Origin: Coprinellus micaceus
Lineage: Eukaryota > Basidiomycota > Agaricomycetes > Agaricales > Psathyrellaceae
Assembly: GCA_951394405.1 (NCBI GenBank)
Contig: OX596343.1
Location: forward strand, 2,108,001 to 2,172,000
DNA: 64,000 nucleotides
Reading direction: 5' to 3'
Under the pieces are notes generated by a model. It was given only the letters and a program-made list of their open reading frames with translations, was not told the origin of the DNA and ran no database searches. Positions within the stretch are counted from its first letter, which is position 1, and each line of letters begins with the position of its first letter. A program made the position numbers and the translations under genes. Below are positions 48,661-60,652 of the stretch, one piece after another.

Positions 48661-49690
48661 TGCTTTTACGCTTTGCTCCACCCCCAGGTTTGCCCCTATA
48701 TCTTTTTCCTTGTGACTTCCCCCTTTCTCCCTCTTTTCATTCTCCCCCTTTCTTTCCCTCCCTTTTTCTCTTATGACATCATACACAGTTACCCATGACA
48801 TCATACATAGCCACCCCAACTCATGCGCAGTATGTGCTTACTACGACTCCACAGCTACCCTGCAGATACCCCTGACTCATGCGCAGTGTGTGCTCCACTA
48901 ATGCTCCACTCACTCCACTATTTATTTTACTCGCCCCATCATGACCTCATTATATCATCATACACAGCTACCTCATGACTCACACCAAAGTAGTATAAAG
49001 ACCCCATTAGCTAGACCCATGTACTCTAGCTTGTTATACTTTAATCTTAGTCCCCTTTCGCTCCCTCTCCACTCCAAATCCCTTTCAAGCTCCTAAACGA
49101 CTCCAAACTCCCTCGTCAAGGACCCACGCATTCATTTGCCTCCTCGTCAAGAGCGCCACTCCACAAGACTCTCTTCGCACCACACACAATGTAAAGACAG
49201 CGAACTCCTCTTCGAACCTTCCACACTCCACTACTGCCTAGTAGTGAACCCACCATGTGACGACGCCCGACTTGACAAGAAGATCAACCAACTTGTAAGC
49301 ATTGAGAGTATCCGTGGACTCCTGATGTTTCTTAGACAAACGATCAAGTTTGATACCAGTGCAACATTCTATGGACGAGTAGACGTGTGACTGACCCACG
49401 CGACATCCCAGAAGCTATTAGGAATAGGGGGATAGTACGACAACCAGCAACCCAAGCCGTGACGACGACAGACTTGCCTAGAAGATCGCCTAACTAGGAA
49501 GCATCTGTAAGTATCCATGGACCCCTGGCGTATCCAAGAAGAATGTGCAGATCCGATACCAGTGCAAAGTGCTATTGTCTGAGGACAAGTAGACGTGTGA
49601 CGAACTAGCACAACATCCCAGAAGCTATTAGGAATAGGGGGATAGTCTGACTAAGAAGCCAACCAGTGACAGACAATGCAAACTCCCTCA
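48661..49690 (+). mobile_element. Truncated LTR of the long Ty3/gypsy subfamily
   Basis: Homologous to 14420-15539, including the internal 210-bp duplication (GAAGCTATTAGGAATAGGGG words at 49410 and 49619). It starts with a degenerate TGCTTTTACG. The last 14 or so bases, including the GTCGTAACA end, are missing; the sequence diverges after AACTCCCTCA at 49690. No target duplication was found. The insertion is independent of the 14420 copy because the flanks differ. Confidence 0.88.
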
Positions 49691-50314
49691 GCGTTTGGGA
49701 CTGCATAGGTGTGCATATGGGCATGTAACGTAACTCGGCTTCTCCTAGTGTTCAAAACAAACCCAAGAACGTTCAAAATGGATGAAAACTCGGTGAGCTA
49801 TGAGTATTCTATTTATTTTACTCAAGGCTTAGTTGTTTCTAGCCCAGTTGAGATCTTGGACTCATTTGATCAAGGTTCCTGCTAAACATGTGACCAAATG
49901 AGATAAGGCCAGGACCCCTGAGCACCCCTCCCAGAGGTTAGAAATGAATCCACCCCATAATGGCCTAAAACGGAAGGCTTTGATGGGACCTCAGTGACGC
50001 CATCCACCACCTCGTGCTTGATCACTTGCCACGTTGGTTACAATCCACCACCTCCCCCTGTCTCATCCTGGGTGGCCTCCTCCCTCCTCCTCAAAATGTG
50101 CCCTTCATCGATTGTCGCCGGCCCATAAATGCTCTTTGAAAGGATGTAGGGCATATATTTGGTGGAGGGAGTCATTTGGAGGCATGGAAATGTTGGTGAG
50201 GGGGAGGGAATGGTGTGTGGCATTTCCTAGGGCAGGTGTTGGGATGGGTGCAGTACAGAGAGGCTGAAGGGGGTTATGGACCAGTGAGCTCTGGCTCACA
50301 GATGACGATAAGTA
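49691..50314. other. Spacer between LTR and palindromic element
   Basis: No recognisable gene. A minus-strand open frame at 50105-50299 has no family resemblance. Confidence 0.35.
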
Positions 50315-50322
50315 GCTATCTC

Positions 50323-50696
50323 CACCTCAGTCACATGGACCCACCTACCACTTAGGTATGAATATGTTGCCACATCCGGTACCTAAGCGAAAGGGCTACC
50401 ATGGGCAGATCCAGCCCTTCCCATCCAGGTCCAGCCTTGGACTGGTCCTGCTCTTGGATCCAGCATCCACCTGGTGTCTGTGTCCATGGTCCATTGGCTC
50501 TGGTCCTGTCCATGTGGATCTAGTCCATTTGTCACACTGTCACACTGAGAGTGATGGGGTGTTTGGGGTCCTGGTTGCTGGGGCTGATTTTTTCCCCACA
50601 GTCCAGCAGCCTGCAATTTGCCTGCCTACCAGCTAGGCCTGTTGCTTTACGGGTACTGTGTCTATCCAGACTATTGTTCATCTCCAGGAGGGGGCT

Positions 50697-50727
<31 letters not shown>

Positions 50728-53553
50728 CTGCCCCCCCAATTTCTAGGGAATTTTGGGCTAAATGGCATGCTGCTTATCCCCATTCTAACAGCAATGCCAT
50801 GATCTTGCTTCACTTACACAGGCCAGGAATTGCAGTTGGGGGTGATATTACAATTTTTACAAAAAGATCGAATCCCTTAATTCAGATATACATATGAATT
50901 CACATGTTATCAGATCCAGTACCTACCTGGATGTGTCCAGCCCCCTGTCTGGTCCTGGTCCATTCTGGATCCATCCATCTGGACCTGATCCAGCTGCTGG
51001 ACATGTCCAGCCATGACATCATGTGTGCCTGAAACTATATTAGGAACATGATGTCATAGATACCAAATATAGATATGACATCATGCAGATCAGGCACAGG
51101 TACCAGATTTGATGGCAGATAGCCTTGCCATCAAATGACATCACAGATCCCAGGTACAGGTACCAGATTTGATGGGACATGATCTGTCCATCAAATGACA
51201 TCACAGATCTCAGGAACAGGTGCCTAATTTTGATGGACAGCTTGTGTCCATCAAATGACATCACATATGTCATGACATCACACTCATTTAGATAAGGGGG
51301 AACAGGACTCGTTGCTCTCTGTCTCTGTCAGTTCTTGCCTGATAAGGAAGGTTTGGGTATCATTAGAAAGCGTTGAATCAGGGCTATTCACCTGTGTAAA
51401 CCATCTGGTGCTCTCATGTTCCCACCCCTGTCAGGACATGGTTTAGCTTGATATTGGTCTTTTGTATGACATGTGGCCTCAGTTGACATAGCTTAACACC
51501 TTTATGGAATGGAATTCATGTCAGAGAATGAGGTGTTATGGTATATGCACAAATTCCAGTGGTTCTTGCAACTCATTCCTCCCTTATCCACTCATAGAAC
51601 AGCATAATGCTGTGTTGCACACAAGCTCAACAGTACCTGAGCTGTGATCTGCACATAAGTGCAATTATGTTTTATGAGCAGTTCTGGTGGGTAAATGAGC
51701 TGCATTCAACAGGAAAATGAACTAGAAATGCCATAATCCACATTCAGTACAGAATGCATGTGTCTCAAACAACACAGCTCAAATGTCACAATTTGGGTAT
51801 TTCCAGAGACTGTGCACATTCCTACACCATATGACATATGAATTCCATAATAGGCCATCATTTAGGGGATATTCCAAAAGATTCCAAAGAAAATGGATCA
51901 CACACTCAAAAGATACAGTAGAAACAGTCACTTTGCAACAAGACACTACAGAAGTGCTATGAACAACTACTCAAAGTCAGCCAAAATCTGGTGCTCCTTC
52001 GATATCTCAGCAACCCCTGATCTGTTTGCCCTCGTGTTTTTTGATTTCTGTTCTCCTTTGTGCCCTCTTTCTAACTTCCATAAGTGGGAACTTTCCCACA
52101 GCTGTCTTCCTGCTGTTTTGACATGTGGAATGTGATTTTCAACACAATTGTGCCCCTTTCTCCTTGTTGTGCTCCCATTGTCCAGGTCTCCAGGCAGACT
52201 ACATTGAGATATGGTATATGACAACTCTAGGCATGATCTAAAGGGCTCAAATTCTCCAGAAACATCCTGGATCATTGATAGATTTGACATTACTGTGGCA
52301 ATTGTGTAATAAATGGAGCATTTGGGCTATTTGGTATTGATAAAAAGGGTTTGGTGGAGTTATAGACTGTGTATTCTGTAGTATTCTGTATCAGCTTGCA
52401 GTTCCACAAAGCAATTTGGTGTAAAATGGTGAATTAGGCATATAAGGTGAGCTTGCAAAGTCTGAATATAAAGATATTTCAGTATTTGTGAAATGCTAGT
52501 GTGGTAATGCATGAGAGCACCAAAGTGTTGACACAGGTGCATAGCCCTAAGCTAACGCTTTCTAATGATATCCAAACCTTCCTTATCGGGTAAGAACTGA
52601 CAGAGATAGAGGGCAACGAGTCCTGTTCCCCCTTATCTAAATGAGTGTGATGTCATGACATATGTGATGTCATTTGATGGACACAAGCTGTCCATCAAAA
52701 TTAGGCACCTGTTCCTGAGATCTGTGATGTCATTTGATGGCAAGGCTATCTGCCATCAAATCTGGTACCTGTGCCTGATCTGCATGATGTCATATCTATA
52801 TTTGGTATCTATGACATCATGTTCCTAATATAGTTTCAGGCACACATGATGTCATGGCTGGACATGTCCAGCAGCTGGATCAGGTCCAGATGGATGAATC
52901 CAGCCCTGGACAGATCCAGTGGGTCCAGAATGGACCAGGACCAGACAGGGGGCTGGACACATCCAGGTAGGGTTCAACATTTAGATACTGGACCTGATAA
53001 CATATGAATTCATATACATTTCTGAATTAAGAGATTCTGATCTTTTTGTAAAAATGGTAATATTACCACCAACTGCAATTCCTGATCTGTGTAGGTGAAG
53101 CAAGATCATGGTATTGCTGTTAGAATGGGCATAAGCAGCATGCCATTTAGCCCAAAATTCCCTAGAAATTGGGGGTTTTTTTTTAACCACCTGGAGATGA
53201 ACAGTGGTCTGGATAGACACAGTACCTGTAAAGCAACAGGCCTAGCTGGTAGGCAGGCAAATTGCAGGCTGCTGGACTGTGGGGAAAAAATCAGCCCCAG
53301 CAACCAGGACCCCAAACACCCCATCACTCTCAGTGTGACAGTGTGACAAATGGACTAGATCCACATGGACAGGACCAGAGCCAATGGACCATGGACACAG
53401 ACACAGGTGGATGCTGGATCCAAGAGCAGGACCAGTCCAAGGCTGGACCTGGATGGGAAGGGCTGGATCTGCCCATGGTAGCCCTTTCGCTTAGGTACCG
53501 GATGCGGCAACATATTCATACCTAAGTGGTAGGTGGGTCCATGTGACTGAGGT
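50323..53553. mobile_element. 3.2-kb palindromic (foldback-like) TIR element
   Basis: Ends CACCTCAGTCACATGG at 50323 and CCATGTGACTGAGGT at 53553, flanked by an exact 8-bp target duplication GCTATCTC (50315-50322 and 53554-53561). The inverted arms run about 1.1 kb each (50323-51425 and 52490-53553) and stay collinear throughout, including the GATGTCATTTGATGG repeats (four copies in the left arm near 51070-51260, mirrored near 52670-52830). The left arm has a T9A25 run at about 50698-50726. The loop (51426-52489) has no gene. A short piece near 51890 resembles the transposon end at 32510. It sits about 70 bp upstream of the Ulp1-like gene. Confidence 0.9.
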
Positions 53554-54776
53554 GCTATCTCTGAATATTATCAGTATCTTTGTCTATCTTTGCACACATC
53601 CACCCCTCCTCCCTGTTGGCTGGGTCATGTCTCCTTCTCTTGAGTCCTGGGTAGAGAAGGGGAAATCCTATCTGGATGCTCCCCTTGCTATCATTACTGA
53701 AGTTGAGGCCCAGACCATCCTGTCTGCTGACACTTTAGAAGGGCTTCTCCCTCATCTCAAGACAATTGGCCAGGTTTCTGTCTACCCTCTTCCCGATCTC
53801 TTGCATACGACTGTTTTATTCAAACCTGAGAGCCGTTTTACCAAGTCTCCGCCCAACATTTCATTAGCAGAACTCTTGGAGCAACGTGGATGGGCAATAC
53901 CAGCCCGGCCAATGGTGGAGGGCTTCGACAGCTATGTCGGTCAGGCGGTGCTTGATGGGAAGCTTTCGGTGGAGCTGTGGGGAACGAACAACAAAGTGTA
54001 TGCCCTGCTGACCATTATATCACTCTGGAAGTACCTTTCAAAAGCCGCTGGGGCCAAGATCACCTGGAGAAAAGTGTCTGCCTCACTATCATCAACTTCA
54101 ATCAACGCCGAATCAAAGGCTCGTGTCGAAAGGGTCCTCGAACATGCACCATGGCACGGTTTCCTCAAGGGAGTCCACAACATGATAACAATCACCAAAG
54201 CCTCTGAATTCCTCACAAACGGCTTTCTCTTGACCGCACATATCAACACAATGCTGTACCAATTGCAGAATCGAGTTGCCTGGGATGATGTGTTGGTTGG
54301 GTTGGTCTCGTTCTCCACAGGCTTTGCAGATATCATGGCGAAGAAGCCCAAGGGTGCCAGTTTGAGATAAAGAAGATTGATACATCGCAATAGATGCCTG
54401 TAGTTTTGCCGCATGTAGTTAACCACCTATCAGGTGAGAAAATCAAGGCAGACCCCACACAATATCATATTGTCACGGTTGTGTACTCACCACCAAGCCA
54501 TTGGGCCGCCCTGTCGATTGACACCTGGGAGAAGGACATCACAGTCCTGTTTGGCGACTCACTGGGATGGAACACACCGAAGAACCTTGTTGACAGGGTT
54601 GGGATCTGGATCTGCCACCTTTTCCCTTTCCAGCGCTTCACCTTCCGCACCGACTTGAAGCATGGCAACCAGAGCGACTCAGTCTCGTGTGGGGTTGTAG
54701 CCGTCAATACACTGCGCCATGACCTCCTCTGTGGCCCCCTTTGGACTCAGCTTGATTCGCTTCAATTCCGTTTGGA

Positions 54777-55245
54777 TAAGGCATGTCACGAGTCCAGGCT
54801 ACCCGTGGGTACTTGCAGGTAGACCCGTGGGAATACCCGTGGGAAACCTCACCTGCAAGCCCAGGTAACCCGTGGGAACAAACCTGTACAGATCCAGGTC
54901 ACAGCCTTGAAACCACAGGTACTTGCATGGTTCAAACATCTGGGCCAGATGTCACCACTGGAAGTAATATTGGGTCTGTATGACTGCATTAGTGAGTTGT
55001 GTGATGTAGTTTAGGTGTATGTACAATGTTAGATACCATTTTTGTGGGGTGTACACTAGTATTTGCCCTATACTATGCTTGGCACCTGCACTATTACCTG
55101 TGACCTGACCTGTGACAACCTGGACTCACAGGTACAGGTGACCCATGGGAAAATACCTGCACAGATCCAGGTAAGGCATAATTTTCTGCAGGTACCTGCC
55201 CCACAGATCCAGGTCAACCTGTAGGTGCACTCGTGACATGCCTTA
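54777..55245. mobile_element. 469-bp TIR element inside the Ulp1-like gene
   Basis: Inverted ends TAAGGCATGTCACGAGT (54777-54793) and ACTCGTGACATGCCTTA (55229-55245), flanked by an exact 8-bp duplication CGTTTGGA (54769-54776 and 55246-55253). Inside are repeated words such as ACCCGTGGG and CAGATCCAGGT and no gene. On either side the host frame reads ...LQFRLD and LDEFCEIFE, so removing the element and one target copy leaves an open frame. The 8-bp duplication suits hAT- or KDZ-type mobilisation. Confidence 0.93.
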
Positions 55246-58200
55246 CGTTTGGACGAATTCTGTGAGATCTTCGAAGCATCATTCCCAGACCTACTGGGAC
55301 CCACAGTGTCGCTCAGCACATCAACACCAAAGCCACCCACTCCTCCGGCCCATACAGCGTCGCCACCCACACCATCCCAACCAAACCCTGCACCCAAAGG
55401 ACCTACACACAAAGGGCCCAACATAGCAAGGGTCTTTGATTTGGGGCCGACTGCTGTAGCCTCGCTAATACCCCAGGTTGCCCATAGCAGCCCTTCACAG
55501 CCTAATGCCAGTTCAACTACTCCCTCCACAGCAACTTCCGGGATCCACCCATTTTTCAGCACATTTGGCCAGGCAAAAAAGTGTCCTGCCAACGATCCAC
55601 CTTTGGAGGGCCCAATGAACGCCAAGAAAGCTCAGTTAACCGAACCCTTAAAAGGCACGAAAACCTCGGTGACGAAGGTGCATGGCTCGGGTCTTTCGAC
55701 ATCGAAGCTGAAACCCCCTGCACCTAAGAAGCCCTCCAAATCCATCTCAACGACTCCTACCCCAAAGGAATCACCATCTTCAACACCTACTTCCTCTGAA
55801 TTGAAACCCTCAGCACCAACGAACCCAGACGTTCCTGTGCTCAGCAGTTCGGCCCTGTCAAAACAGAAGAATAACAAGGCCATTGCGAATGGGATGTTCG
55901 TCAGGTCTGAAGGAAAGTGGAAGAACTACATGGTGAAAATGTGGGAGCTTGATTCGCTCGTCAAGGTGGATGAAACCAATATTCGCAAGATGCGCCAGTA
56001 CTGGCATTCCTGATGTGGAAAGACCCTTACCCAATCCGAACCATACAACACTACTAAATTCCAGGAGCATATCAGACGATGCAATGCAGCAGAGCCGACA
56101 GCAGCAGCAGCAGGGATGCAAACATTGGAGGCAAGTGGGTCTGTCACACTCATCAATAATGCCCCCAGCCGTCCCAAGGCATCCGCACCACCCTTATGGA
56201 AGTGGGGCTGCCCTGGAATTGGTGAAGACTTGTCTCGTACCCATCCGTTTAGGAAGTCGACCGCCTACGGCGACGCGATCAATACGCTGTCACTCCCTAC
56301 AACGTCTGGTGCGTTTACCCCCTGTGACATACCTGCGGGTCACAGTCACGCTCCAGGACCTGGGCAATGGGGCGCTAAAGTTCGATCCCTGGTCGTCGCG
56401 CTCGCTTTTCAGATCAGAAGAAGGTCATAAGTAGGGGCTCAGTGTAGTTCTAGTCATACCTACAATTCTACCTTTCAATGGAGAATATATTTGAATTTTT
56501 GAACGGTTCAGGAAGGTATCTGAGACATGACAATTGTGGTGTCTGACCTGCTGCCTCCAAGGTGAGACAACATACCTGCCTCCCACCATGAGCAGCGGCA
56601 ACGAGAGCCTATCTAATAGCACATCTACCCCATCCCAGAGTGAGGAGTCATCTGACTATGAGGAATATAATGGACCTGTCTACTCGGATGAAGAGCATGA
56701 CAGCAATCTATCCTCGGAGGATGCCTCTGACATCTCTGAGGGCGAACCCACCTTCCCCCTCGCGAAATTTCTGCATTCGACATAGCGGATGGGTACATGG
56801 GAGGTACGGTGGAAACATTATATAGTAAAGACGCGCATCAAACATTGTTTAATGGCTGGTGGTGGAGGTGATAAACGAAGCGACGCGACGCGTGCGGTCA
56901 TGCGCTGGCCAGCTGTGACCGTGACTGTGACCCACCGGTATGTCACACGGTTCAACTGCACCAGACGTTGTGGGGAGTGACAGCGTCCGAAGGCGCGCCT
57001 CCAGGGGAGGTCACTTCCTTAAACGGATGGGAACGAGACAAGTGAAGACCAGGATGCCCATATCCCATCCTATACAGATCGCACCATGGTGTCATCGGCA
57101 GGTGGGACTAGTGTGACGAAGTTGGTGAAGGAGATGTTTGGTGTCGATTCGATTACTCAGCTCTCAGAGGAGGAGGAGACAGCTGTCTATGATGCGCAAG
57201 AGCGGAGCCATACTTGGCGCCTCAATCAAAACTCCAAGCATGTATTCGCCATTGGGAAGGGGATGGCGTGTGCCCAAGATGTCTACGCAGCAACCATGAA
57301 GGACATACAGCCATGTACCCTGTGCCTCAATCTTCTCAAGAACCTGAAGTTTCAGACGGCAATCCAGAAGCCGAAGCCAATAGATGAGAACCGCATCTAT
57401 ACCCCACACCAGTACCAAGCCTCAGAAATCGGGAAGCAGTTTGCTGCACTCCAGGGACTCTCTATGCTTATTGAGGAGGTACGTTGCAATTATAATTCAT
57501 CGGATCATGGTGTCTGTATTTACACACAACTGTCAGGCTGGAAACGGAACCATAGCATCACTGCTTCAACATGCGGTCAAGGCATTCACCACTGGTCAAT
57601 TTGACAACAAGCCCATATTCACCAGTCTCCTGGAGGTGGTGATCATGAAGGCGGACAGGGAGGCTATGGATGTTGGGCTGCAAGGCTTCAAATATCCTCC
57701 AGGTTTCAACGACTGGGCCCATGAGTTATCATGCATAAATCCCGAGGCATACTGCTCGTTCAAGGTGGTCTTTGGTGGTCAAACGGAGCAGAGTTTCCAG
57801 GAGGTGCATGTGAAGCGTCCAGCCTTCCATGAGGGCTTTGAACCAGCACAACTCCTTCAACGGGCAAAACGCTACCTGGAAGACTTCGGTTATCCGGCTC
57901 ATGGGCCTCTCTCAATTGCTGTGGATGATATGAAGCTGCATGGGGTGCTCCTTCCCTGCGTCAACAATGAAGAGAAATGGTGGTATCTGGTAGGATTGAC
58001 CCAAGGTGTGAGGGCAGTTGCAGATCTAGATAGTGTCCAGGGGATCATGGGCCAAGAGAAGGACCACAAGGCGACGAAGCTTCGTTTATGGACTCTCAAC
58101 ATCCCCCTGCCTGCAATTCCACCTCTCATCCTTGCTGCCAAAGCCATTCCTTCGAAGATCTCTTCAAGCGAGCTTGCCGTTTTTGAGAAGTCCATCCTTG

Positions 58201-58387
58201 ATGTCCTTCTCCCTGCTGGATTCAAGATTATGGCACTTGGCTCGGATGGAACGAGTGTGGAAAGGGACCCGAGGTATGCTTCAGTTCGCTCTGGATATGC
58301 CAATGTATCAATCAAGCATATCCCTTCCCCGGCCCTTGGCCACCCCACCATTGAAGTTTCCATGCTGCAAATACTCGGCAACCGAAT

Positions 58388-58461
58388 TGCTGTCATCCAG
58401 GATGGGAAGCATCTGCGCAAGACCTGCTGTCATTCAGGATGGGAAGCATCTGCGCAAGAAC
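58388..58461 (+). repeat. 37-bp tandem duplication causing a frameshift
   Basis: Units 58388-58424 and 58425-58461, each starting TGCTGTCAT and ending GCGCAAGA plus two bases, differ at only a few positions. Because 37 is not a multiple of three, the transposase frame shifts after the QDGKHLRK motif. Confidence 0.95.
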
Positions 58462-58756
58462 TGCTGGAACAACATGATGTCTGGTGCACGTACATTGGCG
58501 TTGGGGTCATTTACCATCTTCTACGAGGACATCTGGAGGATGGGGATGGACACCGAAAACTCACCTCTGTATGTCCGGGATGTCAAGCACTTGGATCGTC
58601 AAGACGACCGTGCAGCTGCAAGGCTGTTCTTGGCTCGGACTCTCGAATATGTCCTTGACAAGCAGGGCGACAACTTGGGCCTACTCATAGACCTCTTCGT
58701 CTTTGGTGACATGGTCAATGCCTATCAAAACCGATCCATCCCTCATACAGTGTTCC

Positions 58757-59667
58757 TTCTGAAACATGTTCTTGTACAATGATTGTTTCCAACATATCTT
58801 TGGAGTGTGTGGTCTGTTTCCTTAGCTGTTTATTTGTAATCCAATGCAAATTACATCCTGTTTCCAAATCCAAAAATAGTTAGGTGTGAGAGTGTTCGCA
58901 GCCACCCAAAAATGCCAAACATTGATATTTGGTCCATTTTATTTGTAACATGCACATATTGTTTGGGTTAGGTGGTTGAGGCTATATACTCCTGTTGTTC
59001 TATGCAAAAGCATGTTCTAAATCTGTTCTGTAGACTTGAAAATATCTGATATTAACTGGAGCACTGCAGGCTGCTTGTTGCAGAATAAGAGTAAATCCAT
59101 ATGTTTTGATGTTTTCACAGTTAAAAATGGACAAAGAGCAACATACAGACCATGTATGGAAGGCAGAAGCTAAAGCCTTTCTAAAAGAACTCAAATGATA
59201 ATTATTGGACAAGAATTCACAGAGATACAAAGCAAACAATCCAAACAGGGATGGTGTCATAGTGTTCCATATGTGGAAGACAGTTGTGCTTAAACATGTT
59301 TTGGGGCTTATTAGCTTACAAAACATTTAAACAGATACATTATATGCATAGCTGCACCCATTCAGAAGCTGCTACTATTGCTGGATATGGGTGGAACGTA
59401 AGCTGTACAAGGGTGGAATGGAAGGTGGAACGTAAGCTGTACAAGGGTGGAATGGAAGGTGGAATGTGGTGGAACGGAAGGTGGAATATGGAACAGATTT
59501 GGATCCCAATGGGGAATTGGAATGGATATTTGGAACAGAAAGGTGGAATAGTGGACCAGAAAATGGAATAGTGGAAGGGGGAACATGAGTGGAATGACCC
59601 CCTTAAGGCCCCATTGGAACACTAAATTAATAGGCCTTCAAGGGGGTCGTTCCATAGTGACTGAGAT
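58757..59667 (+). mobile_element. Right end of TIR element copy 2 (CATCTCAGTCAC family)
   Basis: Starts within the last codons of the transposase (KHVLVQ stop) and continues through the inverted-repeat arm to the terminus ATCTCAGTCAC in reverse at 59667. The subterminal part has GTGGAAT-rich minisatellite sequence, including a 34-bp tandem repeat at about 59391-59458 and a hairpin (59591-59667) equal to the 92-bp MITE. It carries the empty site (TA at 59399-59400) of the DDE_1 transposon found in copy 1. The terminus directly abuts a Ty3/gypsy integrase; the following 8 bp are GACGATCA and no second copy of them was found, so the junction may be a rearrangement. Confidence 0.82.
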
Positions 59668-60592
59668 GACGATCACTGCCAAGCAAACCGCGGATACCTT
59701 TGTTTGCCGTGTTTTCACCGATTATGGCCTTCCCGACAAAATCATTTCAGATCGAGGCCCCCAATTCGTGTCCAAGACGTTCCACGACCTTCTAGAACGC
59801 CTCAGAATCAACTCCGCACTATCAACTGCCTTTCATCCTCAGACAGATGGAGGTACCGAACGCGTCAACCAAGAAATAGAAGCATATCTTGCTATCTATT
59901 GCTCTGCAAATCCAGCAACATGGAGCCAAGCCCTACCAATCCTACAGTTCGTTCACAATTCCCGCAAACATGCTGATAGAACCCACACCCCTTTCGAACT
60001 CATCATGGGAACTCAACCTCATGCCCTACCGGAAGCATTTGACAAAACAAACTTCCCAGACAACAAAGAACGATTCAAGGAGCTTCAAAAATCCCGAAAC
60101 GAAGCATTATCCGCCCATGAACTAGCAAGAAACCGCATGATCGAACGAACGGACAAGACTTGGAAGCCATTCAAGTTAGGCGACCAAGTCTGGCTAGAAG
60201 CAAGGAACCTGAAGCTTCCATACCAATCAAAGAAGATGCAACCCAAAAGACTGGGACCATTCAAAATCATTGAACTAATTGGACTCCGTGCATATCGAGT
60301 GAAGCTCCCGAAGGGGTGGAAGATCCACAACGTTTTCCACATCTCGCTTCTATCACCATTCAACTCCACCGATGCCCATGGCCCCTCACACCCAGAACCT
60401 CCACCTGACATCATTGGTGGAGAAGAGGAGTACGAAGTCGAAGGAATCATCAATCACAGGGTCAAACGCAATGGAACTGTGGAGTATCTCGTCAAATGGC
60501 TTGGCTATGACGAAACCAAGTGGTTCAAAGAAGACGAACTAGTGCACAGCCAAGAAACCCTGGAAGACTATAAGAAAGACAACAGTTTGTGA
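59668..60592 (+). pseudogene. Ty3/gypsy integrase with chromodomain, 5'-truncated
   Basis: C-terminal part of a chromovirus pol gene; the integrase would insert the retroelement cDNA. It enters in frame with TITAKQTADTFVCRVF. Visible features are the second catalytic Asp in ISDRGPQFVS and the catalytic Glu in FHPQTDGGTERVNQEIEAYL; the first Asp lies in the missing 5' part. The GPY/F-type module is RLGPFKIIE...KIHNVFHISLLSPF. The chromodomain follows, with EEEYEVEGIINHR and VEYLVKWLGYDETKW. The stop is at 60592. No internal stops were seen in this part. Protease, reverse transcriptase and RNase H are absent because the element end at 59667 replaces them. Confidence 0.9.
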
Positions 60593-60652
60593 CTTCAAAA
60601 CAAACCAACTCCTCCACTCCCAACACAACCACATCATCCCACTCTTCCTCCA

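Larger units (their letters stand above)
53628..58782 (+). pseudogene. Transposon gene: Ulp1-like peptidase, C2HC zinc finger and DDE-like transposase
   Basis: Read in order, a start at 53628 (MSPSLESWVEKGKSYLDAPL) leads to an alpha-helical region, then a C48/Ulp1-like cysteine peptidase domain (54394-54780) with its His in HWAALSID, Asp in FGDSLG, and QSDSVSCGVVAVN holding the catalytic Cys. A Pro/Ser/Thr-rich linker (55254-55880) and a C2HC-type finger (CGKTLTQSEPYNTTKFQEHI...C; 56014-56080) follow. The transposase-like part (57086-58782, intron 57479-57536) contains LSIAVDDMKLHG, LGSDGTSVERD, QDGKHLRKNCWNNMMSGART and DVKHLDRQDDRAAARLF. Breaks seen: a frameshift near 54350 with TAG at 54391, the TIR element at 54777, TGA at 56011 and a 37-bp duplication at 58388. 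The C-terminus is shorter than in related proteins. Whether it was one polypeptide or adjacent genes is inference. Confidence 0.7.
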
